A program made the translations under genes and the position numbers. Below, in pieces: positions 13,797 through 20,540 of a stretch of 22,405 nt of DNA (position 1 is the stretch's first letter; every line of letters begins with the position of its first letter). The notes beneath the pieces are model-generated. The model was given only the letters and a program-made list of their open reading frames with translations, was not told the DNA's origin and did no database searches. Location: the IMG/VR virus record IMGVR_UViG_3300037070_004891, positions 1-22,405 of that record; one strand, written 5' to 3'. This DNA is from a virus.

Positions 13797-14245
13797 TGGC
13801 CACCACGTACCGCGTGAACTTCCGTCTGCACTCCGACCCCGCCCGGGCCATCCGTACTGCGGAGTTCAATCTGGACCAGTCCGATGCGGAGTCCGCGTGG
13901 GACCGCCGCATTTCCATGGAAGACGTGGTGGCGATTCAGACCGCCTACGTGGCCGGCTGTGAAGACGCTGACGACGTGGACATGCTTTCGTACTACGTGA
14001 CCCGCGGCCCGGTGCTCCGGCCCGGCCCCCACCCCGCGGCCGCCATGGACGCCTACGTCCGCATGGTGCGCGCCATCGGTGACGGGTTCCACCCCGACAC
14101 CCGCGGGGCTGACTACGCCAACCTGCCGGCCCCGTACACGCCCGAGCTGGTGGACGAAACGGTGGAGTCCGCCGGCCGCGTCTGTGACCCGTACATCGTG
14201 GCGCTGGACGTGCTCAACGGTGGCACCGGCCACGGTGACGCATGA
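13796..14245 (+). CDS. Hypothetical protein upstream of integrase
   Basis: A 149-residue ORF starts in a TGATG overlap and ends in an ATGA overlap with the integrase. The N-terminus is strand-like (TYRVNFRLHSDPARAIRTAEFNLDQ) and the rest mixed helix (SMEDVVAIQTAYVAGCEDADDVDMLSYYV). Its C-terminal third is rich in Asp/Glu (ELVDETVESAGRVCDPYIVALDVL). No family is recognised. Tight coupling to the integrase means it is made along with it; a role as integrase accessory cannot be tested here. Confidence 0.6.
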   Translation: MATTYRVNFRLHSDPARAIRTAEFNLDQSDAESAWDRRISMEDVVAIQTAYVAGCEDADDVDMLSYYVTRGPVLRPGPHPAAAMDAYVRMVRAIGDGFHPDTRGADYANLPAPYTPELVDETVESAGRVCDPYIVALDVLNGGTGHGDA

Positions 14246-15732
14246 CCGCCACCCTGACAGCCCCCGCCCACACGGGCGGGGGCTTTCCCCGTTCCGGGGA
14301 AGCCGTGGCATATGAGCGGATCAGTCAATTTCGGGAGATGCGTACGGACGTGGAAGTGATCCGCGGCGTGGACAAACAGACCGCCGATAACGCGGCGTGT
14401 GCGTCCCTGCTCCAGTTGGGGCCCGTCAGGCACTTCACCGACAACAACCGGTCCGCCTCACAGTTCGCCACGAAGGCACGGGAAGAGTGGGACGCGCTGC
14501 TGGACCACGTGCGGTCCGGGGCCGCCTCACACGTGCTGGTGTGGCTGCTGGACCGGGCCGCCCGCACCACCGAAGGGACCGAAGCCCTGTTGGCCGCGTG
14601 CCGGCAGGGTGGGGCCCTGATCGTCCAGACGGCCGGGTCCCCGGTCATCGCTGACCCCAACAACCCGGACGACATTTTCCGGCTGAAGATGGCCGCACTA
14701 CTGGCCGAATATGAGGTAGCCAAAATGAGCATCCGACAGAAGCGCCACAAGTTGGCCACCGCCGAAGCGGGGAAGCCTCACGGGGGCCGCCGGCTGTTCG
14801 GGTACGAGACGGACCGCACCATCCGCGAGTCCGAAGCGGCCGTGGTGCGCGACCTGGCCGCCCGATTCCTGGCCGGGTCCAGCCTCCGGTCACTGGCCGC
14901 GTGGCTGAACGAAGAGGGTGTCCCCACCCCGAGCACGGAAGCGCGTCTGGCGGCCGGTGAGAAGCCGGCACAGTGGACCGGGCCCAACCTGCGGGGGATG
15001 CTCCGCCGGCCCGCGTACGCGGCCCTACGCGTCCACAAGGGGGCCGTGGTGGGGGACGCGGCGTGGGAGCCGATCATTAGCCGGGCGGAGCATGAGCGGA
15101 TCATGGCTATCACCGATGACCCGGCCCGGCGGATCAATAAGACGGGCAACGCACGACGGCACCTACTCACGTCTCTGGCCACCTGTGCCACCTGTGGGGA
15201 GCACCTGAAGAGCCACAGCGCCACCGGCAAAAACCTGGCGGCCGCGTACCGCTGTGCCACCGGGCAGCACTGTTACCGGACCATTACGCTGGTGGACCGG
15301 GTGGTGGTGGACCGGGTGGTGGACCGCCTCCGGTCCATGGACGCGTCCGGGCTGCTGCCGCTGGACGACGGGGACACCGAGCTGGAAGACGCCACCCGGG
15401 ACCGGGACGCGCTGGACGCCCGGCTGGTGGAGTACGGGGCACTGGCCCACACCATGCCGCCGGCCGCGTACGCCGCTGCCGTCACGGGCATCACCGCGGA
15501 ACGGGACGCGCTGGCGGCCCGGGTGAAGACGCTGGCCGCGGGCCGTGCTGCCCCGTCCACGGTGCTGGAGAACATGACCGGGGAGGCGGCCCCGGCCGCG
15601 TGGGAGGCGGCCGACCTGGGCCGGCGGCGTGCCGTGCTGGCGCTGCTGGCGGAGTCCATCCAACTGCGGGGGGCCACCCTCACCGGGGACCGGAAGTTCC
15701 ATGCCAGTGACGTGGTGATCGTCTGGCGGTAG
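14242..15732 (+). CDS. int: Large serine integrase (site-specific recombinase)
   Basis: The 496-residue enzyme would integrate the phage between attP and attB through a Ser-DNA intermediate. Ser28 lies in the AYERISQ catalytic motif. The resolvase-type domain (to about 175) includes VWLLDRAARTTEG and ends in EYEVAKMSIRQKRHK. The recombinase domain follows (GGRRLFGYETDR, LAAWLNEEGVPTPS, TGPNLRGMLRRPAYA). A zinc ribbon (CATCGEHL, then YRCATGQHC) and a coiled-coil C-terminus (DATRDRDALDARLVEYG) complete it. ATG 14242 is coupled to the upstream ORF; GTG 14305, just before the catalytic motif, is a possible second start. A terminator-like hairpin lies between the two starts. Confidence 0.93.
   Translation: MTATLTAPAHTGGGFPRSGEAVAYERISQFREMRTDVEVIRGVDKQTADNAACASLLQLGPVRHFTDNNRSASQFATKAREEWDALLDHVRSGAASHVLVWLLDRAARTTEGTEALLAACRQGGALIVQTAGSPVIADPNNPDDIFRLKMAALLAEYEVAKMSIRQKRHKLATAEAGKPHGGRRLFGYETDRTIRESEAAVVRDLAARFLAGSSLRSLAAWLNEEGVPTPSTEARLAAGEKPAQWTGPNLRGMLRRPAYAALRVHKGAVVGDAAWEPIISRAEHERIMAITDDPARRINKTGNARRHLLTSLATCATCGEHLKSHSATGKNLAAAYRCATGQHCYRTITLVDRVVVDRVVDRLRSMDASGLLPLDDGDTELEDATRDRDALDARLVEYGALAHTMPPAAYAAAVTGITAERDALAARVKTLAAGRAAPSTVLENMTGEAAPAAWEAADLGRRRAVLALLAESIQLRGATLTGDRKFHASDVVIVWR
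14259..14287 (+). terminator. Hairpin inside the integrase 5' end (attenuator candidate)
   Basis: AGCCCCCGCCC (14259-14269) and GGGCGGGGGCT (14274-14284) form a perfect 11-bp stem with a 4-base ACAC loop, followed by TTC. It spans integrase codons 6-15, between ATG 14242 and GTG 14305. It may act as an intragenic attenuator or block to ribosomes, or as a true terminator if translation starts downstream. Confidence 0.5.
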
Positions 15733-15767
15733 CCTGATCGTCTGCTGTCCCTCCCGGGGCACAGCGA

Positions 15768-15812
15768 AGAGCCCCAACACCCGACCCGAGACGGCGTGCT
15801 GGGGCTCTTTTG
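15768..15812 (+). terminator. Rho-independent terminator after integrase
   Basis: Arms AGAGCCCCAACAC (15768-15780) and GTGCTGGGGCTCT (15796-15808) pair over 13 positions with one mismatch, around a 15-base loop, followed by TTTTGTG. It is the most classic terminator in the window and ends integrase transcription 36 bases after its stop. A smaller TCTCAC-GGA-GTGAGA hairpin follows at 15815-15829. Confidence 0.8.
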
Positions 15813-15870
15813 TGTCTCACGGAGTGAGAAGAGCAAACCGAAGCAAAGTGGTGCAACCTATAGCGGTGAG

Positions 15871-15929
15871 CGCCGCTGTTTGCGGCGTGTCGGCCGGCGT
15901 GTCGTGATTTCTCCACAGACTTTTCCACA
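15871..15929 (+). promoter_or_regulatory. Hairpin and two DnaA-box-like sites downstream of integrase
   Basis: CGCCGC-TGTTT-GCGGCG (15871-15887) can form a 6-bp hairpin. TTCTCCACA (15909-15917) and TTTTCCACA (15921-15929) are same-direction near-matches, each 8 of 9, to the DnaA box TT(A/G)TCCACA, separated by three bases. In a phage without visible replication enzymes they could recruit host DnaA. The attP core may also lie in this 15733-15968 gap, but I cannot identify it. Confidence 0.4.
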
Positions 15930-15968
15930 CGTGGACGCCAGACCTGGGCGGCCGGCACCGTGGCCGGC

Positions 15969-16133
15969 ATGGCAGACGAAGACGACACACTGGCCGCGGA
16001 AATCGCGGCCCTACAGGAACAGGACCGGGCCAACCCGCCACGGCTGTCACCGCCCGAGCTGGCCCGGCTCCGGGAACTACTCCGCCCCCGGATCACCCGT
16101 CCCCGTCAGTCCCCCGAACCGCGGACCCCGTGA
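15969..16133 (+). CDS. Small hypothetical protein
   Basis: The 54-residue product starts MADEDDTLAAEIAALQEQ and continues with a second helix LSPPELARLRELLRPRI and a basic Pro/Arg tail. This two-helix pattern is common in short actinobacterial phage and mobile-element ORFs of unknown role. ATG 15969 is used; GTG 15960 is an in-frame alternative and no strong SD is visible for either. Its last 28 bases overlap the end of the convergent reverse-strand gene. Function unknown. Confidence 0.55.
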   Translation: MADEDDTLAAEIAALQEQDRANPPRLSPPELARLRELLRPRITRPRQSPEPRTP

Positions 16134-16573
16134 GTACGGAAGCGGTGGGCACCGCGTCCCTGTGGGGTGTCGAACTTCCGGGAGCACTCCGGGCACGTGT
16201 AGTCCCCGGCGTCCCCGGTCAACTCCCCCAGAGTCTTTTCGTGGCTCCGCCGGGTGTGGTCCCGAAGAGCCTTCCGCGTGTTACCCACGTACCCGCACTC
16301 CGGGCACGTCAGGGAGTCCACCGCGGTGGCCGTGGCCGCCGGGGGCCCCGTCTGGATGGCCCGGGCCGCCCGGACCCCACCATCCTTGCGGCCGTGCTCG
16401 GTGAGCAACCGCTGTACCTCCGTGATCGGGTCCGTGTGCTGCCCGCACAGGTCCACCGTCCACGTCTGGGGCTTCACCCCCGGCCCCGTAATCGTCAGGG
16501 TCCATGTCTGCCCGTCTACGTCTTTCCCCTCCGCTTCGTGGGGATCACACGTGGTCACAATCTTTTGCGCCAT
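16106..16573 (-). CDS. Zinc protein: CDxH/DLCxxH N-terminal domain plus two C2H2 fingers; repressor candidate
   Basis: The 155-residue product begins MAQKIVTTCDPHEAEGKDVDG and has a CDPH (9-12) and DLCGQH (41-46) pair. This recalls actinobacterial small DNA-bridging, Lsr2-like proteins of the MAxKIVTT type. A flexible linker leads to two classic C2H2 fingers, C90/C93/H106/H111 and C127/C130/H143/H148, each C-x2-C-x12-H-x4-H. It and its upstream partner are the only reverse-strand genes, opposite the HTH/recombination operon, the position usual for an immunity repressor. ATG 16573 is preferred over GTG 16576. DNA binding is well supported; repressor role is inferred. Confidence 0.75.
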   Translation of the reverse strand: MAQKIVTTCDPHEAEGKDVDGQTWTLTITGPGVKPQTWTVDLCGQHTDPITEVQRLLTEHGRKDGGVRAARAIQTGPPAATATAVDSLTCPECGYVGNTRKALRDHTRRSHEKTLGELTGDAGDYTCPECSRKFDTPQGRGAHRFRTHGVRGSGD

Positions 16574-16576
16574 CAC

Positions 16577-16912
16577 CTAAACCGCTTTCAATTGGCTAGG
16601 GGAGGTTTCCGCTATAGACCTGTGGAGGCTTTCCAGACGGAATATGGAACGGTCCACATGACCTTCCACGGCCGTGGCCAGATAGCCGGCCGGATAGGCG
16701 TAGTGATTGGACAGGACCGCGCCGTCCATGGTGAGCACCTGATGGCGCATGGTCCGGCAACTGGAGCACCGAAGCGTCCGGTCGTAGCACCGGGCCTTCC
16801 GGTCCAGTGTGACGGTCCATGCCCGCCACACGTGCCCCAGTTCCCTGCAATGCAGCCGGCCGGCGGACAGACCGGCCGCGAAGGTGTCTGGCGATACAGC
16901 GTCACGGGTCAT
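16577..16912 (-). CDS. Actinophage zinc-ribbon protein, first gene of reverse operon
   Basis: The 111-residue protein has the pattern C22-RELGH-W near the N-terminus and RCSSC (48-52) followed by RTMRHQVLTMDG and YAYPAGYLA. This resembles a recurrent actinobacterial phage/prophage protein with one zinc ribbon. The start is fixed by GGGAGGGA upstream on the reverse strand (leader CCCCGGGAGGGAATCGC). Its TAG is directly followed by GTG ATG of the next gene, so the two form an operon. Function is unknown; location suggests involvement in lysogeny control. Confidence 0.7.
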   Translation of the reverse strand: MTRDAVSPDTFAAGLSAGRLHCRELGHVWRAWTVTLDRKARCYDRTLRCSSCRTMRHQVLTMDGAVLSNHYAYPAGYLATAVEGHVDRSIFRLESLHRSIAETSPSQLKAV

Positions 16913-16940
16913 GCGATTCCCTCCCGGGGAGTGAAGCGGC

Positions 16941-17020
16941 CGCCCGAATGCTGGCCGCCCTGGCGACACCGTACCCATGCGCGCACTAACTGACCAGCGT
17001 TTCGCCCGAATGGTGGGCCG
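16941..17020. promoter_or_regulatory. Divergent control region with long direct repeat
   Basis: CGCCCGAATG occurs at 16941-16950 and 17003-17012. Both copies continue as a near-match (CTGG-CCG versus GTGGGCCG). A TGCGCGCA palindrome lies between them at 16978-16985. The interval separates the reverse operon from the forward HTH gene, so both promoters should be here. I see no convincing -35/-10 pair. The repeats are candidate operators. Confidence 0.45.
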
Positions 17021-17062
17021 GCGTGTCCCGGCTTTCGCCACAAATCTCGACAGGAGAAATCC

Positions 17063-17422
17063 ATGCCAGAAATCTGGACAGGCAATTCCGCGCACCGGAA
17101 GAATCCGGGGCCCCCGCCGAACCTGGCGGGAACCACACGGGGCCCGGACCCTGCCACGTGTGCCCGACTCGGAGGGAAAAGGGTGATGCCCCGGGAAATC
17201 CAGCATTACGACATGTCCGGCAGACCGCTGCTGGACGACGCGGGCCGCCCGGTGGTGACGCTCCACTACACCATCACCGAAGTGGCCGAAGCCATCGGGG
17301 TGCACCGGTCCACGGTGCTCCGGATGGCGGAACGCGGAGACGTGGCAACGGACCTGATCGGGTCCCGGTGGTACGTCTCCGGTACGGAGTTGGCCCGCCT
17401 CACCGCTGAAGGTCTGTGGTGA
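17063..17422 (+). CDS. Excisionase/MerR-like HTH DNA-binding protein
   Basis: The C-terminal 60 residues hold a winged/MerR-type helix-turn-helix (TITEVAEAIGVHRSTVLRMAERGDVATDLIGSRWYVSGTELARL). This is the pattern of excisionases, recombination directionality factors and small Cro-like regulators. Two starts are possible. ATG 17063 (119 residues, SD AGGAG at 17052-17056) adds a Pro/Gly-rich N-terminus. ATG 17186 (78 residues, SD GGAGGG at 17171-17176) gives the core domain. Both have good SD sites, so two forms may be made. It is the first gene of the forward right-arm operon, divergent from the repressor candidate, and overlaps the exonuclease gene. Confidence 0.75.
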   Translation: MPEIWTGNSAHRKNPGPPPNLAGTTRGPDPATCARLGGKRVMPREIQHYDMSGRPLLDDAGRPVVTLHYTITEVAEAIGVHRSTVLRMAERGDVATDLIGSRWYVSGTELARLTAEGLW

Positions 17423-18195
17423 GCGGGATGGCTTCACGGGTTGTTTTCACGGAGGGCCGGCACACGTACTCCCTTGACGGGAAGTGGGTGCCGGGTGTGA
17501 CAACGGTGGCGAAGTTGGCCACAGGATCGGGCGGCTTGATCAACTGGGCCGCCCGGTCCGCCGCACAGTGGGCGGCCGCAAACCGGGAACTGTACGACCA
17601 ACTGGGCGAAGACGCGTGGGTGGCACAAGCCACGAAGGCATCGGAGCGGATCAGGGACGAAGGTGCCGCCCGCGGGACCCGGCTGCACACCATGGCCGAA
17701 GCGCTGCTGTACGGGGACGCGCTCCCCGAGCTGGACGCGGACGGGGTGCCGATCCCTGACGAAGAGCGCCGATCCGCACAGCAAATGGCCCGCTTCATGG
17801 ACGCCCACCGGCTGGAGCCGGTGTGCCACGAAGCCATCGTCTTCCACGAAGAGCACCGGTGGGCCGGCCGGCTGGATGCCATCGCTGACCTGGCGGACGG
17901 CCGCCGGTGGCTGCTGGACTGGAAGACCGGGGCATCCGGTATCTGGCCGGACACCGCGCTCCAGTTGGCCGCCTACAGGCACGCGTCCCACATTTGTGTC
18001 CGGGACCGTGACCTACTGATGACGCCCGTTTCGGAGGCGGCCGCGGTGTGGATCAGACCCGACTCATGGCAACTGATTCCGGTGCTGACGGACGCGGACG
18101 CGTACGCCGCGTTTCGGTCCGCCCTGGGCGCGTACACGTGGGCGAACCGGCACCGCCGGGACGCGGTGGGGGCTCCCCTCCCGGTGCCGGCATGA
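17419..18195 (+). CDS. RecB/Cas4-like PD-(D/E)XK exonuclease
   Basis: The 258-residue protein is the likely 5'-3' exonuclease partner of the RecT-like protein next to it. Motifs: GTRLHTMAEALL (His90, Glu94), GRLDAIADL (Asp153), LLDWKTG (Asp167, Lys169) and QLAAY (Gln182, Tyr186). These form the complete RecB-family nuclease signature. No Cas4-type FeS cysteine cluster is seen. GTG 17419 overlaps the HTH stop (GTGA) with GAAGG at 17408-17412; ATG 17428 and GTG 17416 are alternatives. The end overlaps the next gene (ATGA). Strongly supported. Confidence 0.88.
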   Translation: MSGMASRVVFTEGRHTYSLDGKWVPGVTTVAKLATGSGGLINWAARSAAQWAAANRELYDQLGEDAWVAQATKASERIRDEGAARGTRLHTMAEALLYGDALPELDADGVPIPDEERRSAQQMARFMDAHRLEPVCHEAIVFHEEHRWAGRLDAIADLADGRRWLLDWKTGASGIWPDTALQLAAYRHASHICVRDRDLLMTPVSEAAAVWIRPDSWQLIPVLTDADAYAAFRSALGAYTWANRHRRDAVGAPLPVPA

Positions 18196-19316
18196 CCATG
18201 GAACTGAGGGACGAAGCCGGGCTGGCCCGGTGGGTGGGTGTGCTGGTGCCGGCGTCACAGTTGGCGGAACGGATTGCCGGTACGGAGTTTGTGCCCACCG
18301 CCATGCGTGGCAAGCCGGACGTGGTGACGGCCGCCATCATGTACGGCGACGAAATCGGGGTGGGCCCGATGCAGGCACTGGCCGGCATCCACGTGGTGGA
18401 GGGCCGCCCGCAACCGTCCGCGGAACTTATGCGGGCACTGATCCTCCGGGACGGGCACAGCATCACCGTCCACGAAGCCACCGGGGACCGGTGCCGTATC
18501 TCCGGGCTCCGTGCTGGCCGCCCGGAATCGGAGCGCGCCTATGTGGAGTGGACCAAGGAAATGGGCCGGGCCGCGGGGCTGCTGGGCCGGAGCAACTGGC
18601 AGCGATACCCGCGGGCCATGCTGCTGGCCCGGGCCACGTCCGACCTGGCGCGGATGCTGTTCCCGGACGTGGTGAAGGGGCTGTCCTATGTGGCGGAGGA
18701 TTCTGCCGCGGATGACAGCGCGTGGGCCGGCGTCACGGAGCCCGAGCTGGAAGCCCCGAAGCCTGCCCGTAAGGCTGTGCAGCGGAAGACCCGCCCCCGG
18801 GCGAAGCCTGACACCGAAGACGTGGCGCTACCGGACGCTGGTCCCCCCCCGCCGGTAGCGCCACCCCCGGACCGGCCGGCAACCGAAGACGTGCCCCTAC
18901 CGGGCACGGAGCCGGAGCCGGCCCGGTCCGTGGACCCGCCCCCACCATCGGAAGCGGTGGAAGACCCGCCCGCGGACCGGTTCGGAATCGACGCACAGCC
19001 CGAACCTGGGCCCGAAGAGCCCGTCCCCGGGGCCGGGGAACGATCCATAGCCCCACCGGTGCTCCGGGCCCTACACGCCCGGCTAGGGAAGGTGCTGGGC
19101 CACGGCACCGATGACCACGTGACCCGGGAAGAGAAACTGGCACTGGTGTCCGCGGTGGTGGGCCGGCTGGTGGACTCCACCGGCAACCTGACCCGGGCGG
19201 AGGGCTACCGGGTGCTGGATTTCCTGACCGCCTGTGAAGCCGGGGAAGCCACGTGGGAAGTGGACGACGAAACTGGCGTCTACCACGTGCTGGACCTGCG
19301 GGAGCCGCCGGCATGA
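18192..19316 (+). CDS. RecT-like single-strand annealing protein
   Basis: The 374-residue protein likely anneals ssDNA made by the adjacent exonuclease. The first 175 residues follow the actinophage RecT-like pattern: AAIMYGDEIGVGPMQALAGIHVVEGRPQPSAELM, then WQRYPRAMLLARATSDLARMLFPDVVKGLSYV. A long Pro/Glu/Asp-rich linker (about 185-285) leads to a small helical C-terminal domain (VLRALHARLGKVLGHG, LTRAEGYRVLDFLTACE) common in this family. ATG 18192 overlaps the exonuclease stop. The exonuclease-annealase pair is the Red-like recombination module. Confidence 0.8.
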   Translation: MTMELRDEAGLARWVGVLVPASQLAERIAGTEFVPTAMRGKPDVVTAAIMYGDEIGVGPMQALAGIHVVEGRPQPSAELMRALILRDGHSITVHEATGDRCRISGLRAGRPESERAYVEWTKEMGRAAGLLGRSNWQRYPRAMLLARATSDLARMLFPDVVKGLSYVAEDSAADDSAWAGVTEPELEAPKPARKAVQRKTRPRAKPDTEDVALPDAGPPPPVAPPPDRPATEDVPLPGTEPEPARSVDPPPPSEAVEDPPADRFGIDAQPEPGPEEPVPGAGERSIAPPVLRALHARLGKVLGHGTDDHVTREEKLALVSAVVGRLVDSTGNLTRAEGYRVLDFLTACEAGEATWEVDDETGVYHVLDLREPPA

Positions 19317-19549
19317 CCGGGGACCCGCTGGACGTGTGGTGCCCGATCTGTCAGGCGGGCCCGGCCGAACGGTGCCGGTCTGTGCTGATCGGGCTGGACC
19401 CGATGCGGACACTGGTGCACCGTGCCCGAGCTGTGGACGCGGCCCCGGCCCCGGCCGGCGTGTGCCAGAACTGTGGCAACGAAGACGCGGACGAAGTGCT
19501 GGCCCTGTGCCGGCCCTGTGCGGAGTCCATCCCGGACGTGGCGACATGA
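19313..19549 (+). CDS. Phage zinc-binding protein (CPxC...ERC...H type)
   Basis: The 78-residue product has WCPICQAGPAERCRS, a later H-x2-R, and then CQNCG and CRPC pairs. The first part matches the small phage zinc-finger unit C-P-x-C-x-A-x-P-x-x-x-C...H-x2-R. The second part is an extra ribbon. The same two-part plan recurs in the 19886 gene, so the two look like paralogues. ATGA overlaps tie it to the annealing protein before and the resolvase after. It probably binds nucleic acid, role unknown. Confidence 0.7.
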   Translation: MTGDPLDVWCPICQAGPAERCRSVLIGLDPMRTLVHRARAVDAAPAPAGVCQNCGNEDADEVLALCRPCAESIPDVAT

Positions 19550-19893
19550 CCCCCCGGAGCCGCGGGGACTATTTCGAGCGGCAAGCCCGGGCAGCGCTGG
19601 CCGCGGACGGGTGGGTGGTGATCCGGTCCGCCGGCTCTTACGGGCCGGCCGACCTGGTGGCACTGAAAGACGGGGCCACGCCCATGCTGATCAGTTGCAA
19701 ACTGTCCGGCCGGATCGGGCCCGGGGAACGGGCCGACCTGGTGACCACGTGCCGGGCCGCCGGGGCCGCCCCCGTGATGGCCCAACGGACCCGACCTGGG
19801 GAAGTGGGGTTGTCCGTGGTGGGCATCGGAGCCGCCCACACCGTGTCCGTCCACCTACCCGCACCACGTGACGGAGTGATGACCAATGGATGA
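19546..19893 (+). CDS. Holliday-junction resolvase-like nuclease (Hjc-type PD-(D/E)XK)
   Basis: The 115-residue protein fits the small Hjc/VRR-like nuclease fold. RGDYFERQARAAL places Glu11, SYGPADLVAL places Asp36, and MLISCKL places Lys52, the usual E...D...xxK catalytic set. It would cut branched intermediates made by the exonuclease/RecT pair. It sits between two related zinc-binding genes and overlaps both (ATGA at the start, 8 bases at the end). Length and motif spacing are typical. The strand at LISCK lacks the acidic residue of many family members, which is common in phage homologues. Confidence 0.78.
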   Translation: MTPRSRGDYFERQARAALAADGWVVIRSAGSYGPADLVALKDGATPMLISCKLSGRIGPGERADLVTTCRAAGAAPVMAQRTRPGEVGLSVVGIGAAHTVSVHLPAPRDGVMTNG

Positions 19894-20140
19894 CGACGTG
19901 ATGGAACAGTTTGGGTGGAAGTCCGTGCTACTCACCTACGAATGTCCCCACTGTGCGGCCGCCCCGGGGGAACGGTGTGTCACGTCCACCGGCCGCGCTT
20001 CCAACGTCCCCCACGTGAAGCGGGCCGCTGCTGCCGTCCGCTGCCAGTCCTGTGGGGATCGCCTCCCCTCCACCCATGACGGGACGCTGTGCGGCTACTG
20101 CCGCATGGTGTCGAAACTGACGGAAGAGCGCTACCGATGA
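19886..20140 (+). CDS. Phage zinc-binding protein, paralogue of the 19313 gene
   Basis: The 84-residue product has YECPHCAAAPGERCVTSTGRASNVPHVKR, the full phage zinc-finger pattern. CQSCG and LCGYC then make a second ribbon, and the end is basic (TEERYR). The arrangement matches the 19313 product. It overlaps the resolvase by 8 bases and the next gene by ATGA. A DNA- or RNA-binding role is likely. Confidence 0.7.
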   Translation: MDDDVMEQFGWKSVLLTYECPHCAAAPGERCVTSTGRASNVPHVKRAAAAVRCQSCGDRLPSTHDGTLCGYCRMVSKLTEERYR

Positions 20141-20379
20141 CACCGAGTGTGTGGGCCGCGGAGCCCCCCGACTACTGCCACGTATGCGGGACACACGGTG
20201 CCCCGATCTACCTCCGGCTATGTGATGCCTGTGCCGCGGACGGAGCATCCGCCACCGATGACACCGCGGACGAAGCAATCCTGGCCGTGGACCTGTCCGC
20301 CCGAGACGTAGACGTACTGGTCAAGTTGGCCGACTACATCACCCGGGCCCTGGACGACAAAGGAAGGGCCGGACTATGA
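20137..20379 (+). CDS. Small zinc-ribbon protein with helical C-terminus
   Basis: The 80-residue product has YCHVCG (14-18) and LCDAC pairs for one zinc site, then an acidic linker and a C-terminal helix (ARDVDVLVKLADYITRALDDKG). It lacks the CPxC-A-P-x-ERC unit of the two genes before it but shares the second-ribbon style. ATGA overlaps join it to both neighbours. Function unknown. Confidence 0.65.
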   Translation: MTPSVWAAEPPDYCHVCGTHGAPIYLRLCDACAADGASATDDTADEAILAVDLSARDVDVLVKLADYITRALDDKGRAGL

Positions 20380-20540
20380 CCCGGACACACCGACTCGGAC
20401 CCATCACCCGTCACGTAATCGCCATGCGCCGTGACGGCCGGCTGGACGTAGCCGCGGAAGACCCGCTGGTGTACCTGTTGCTGCTGCGGTGTGCCGTCTC
20501 CGCGGATCGTGCCATGGCCGCGGATCGGGCCCGTGCCTAA
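20376..20540 (+). CDS. Small hypothetical basic protein
   Basis: The 54-residue ORF begins ATG 20376 (ATGA overlap) and reads MTRTHRLGPITRHVIAMRRDGRLDVAAEDPLVYLLLLRCAV, ending in a repeated ADRA motif. It is basic and mostly helical. Its end overlaps the methyltransferase start by 8 bases, so it is probably translationally coupled to it. No family recognised. Confidence 0.55.
   Translation: MTRTHRLGPITRHVIAMRRDGRLDVAAEDPLVYLLLLRCAVSADRAMAADRARA

Noticed and set aside
15733-15968. attP site beside the integrase
   Set aside because: Location is plausible, but I cannot identify a core or arm repeats without attB/attL/attR for comparison.
16130-16993. 287-residue forward ORF opposite the reverse operon
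   Set aside because: The reverse strand has canonical C2H2 fingers and a strong SD; the forward translation has no recognisable motif.
17023-17409. Alternative frame with a CHVC motif over the HTH gene
   Set aside because: No SD, no full zinc motif, and the overlapping HTH frame is clearly coding.
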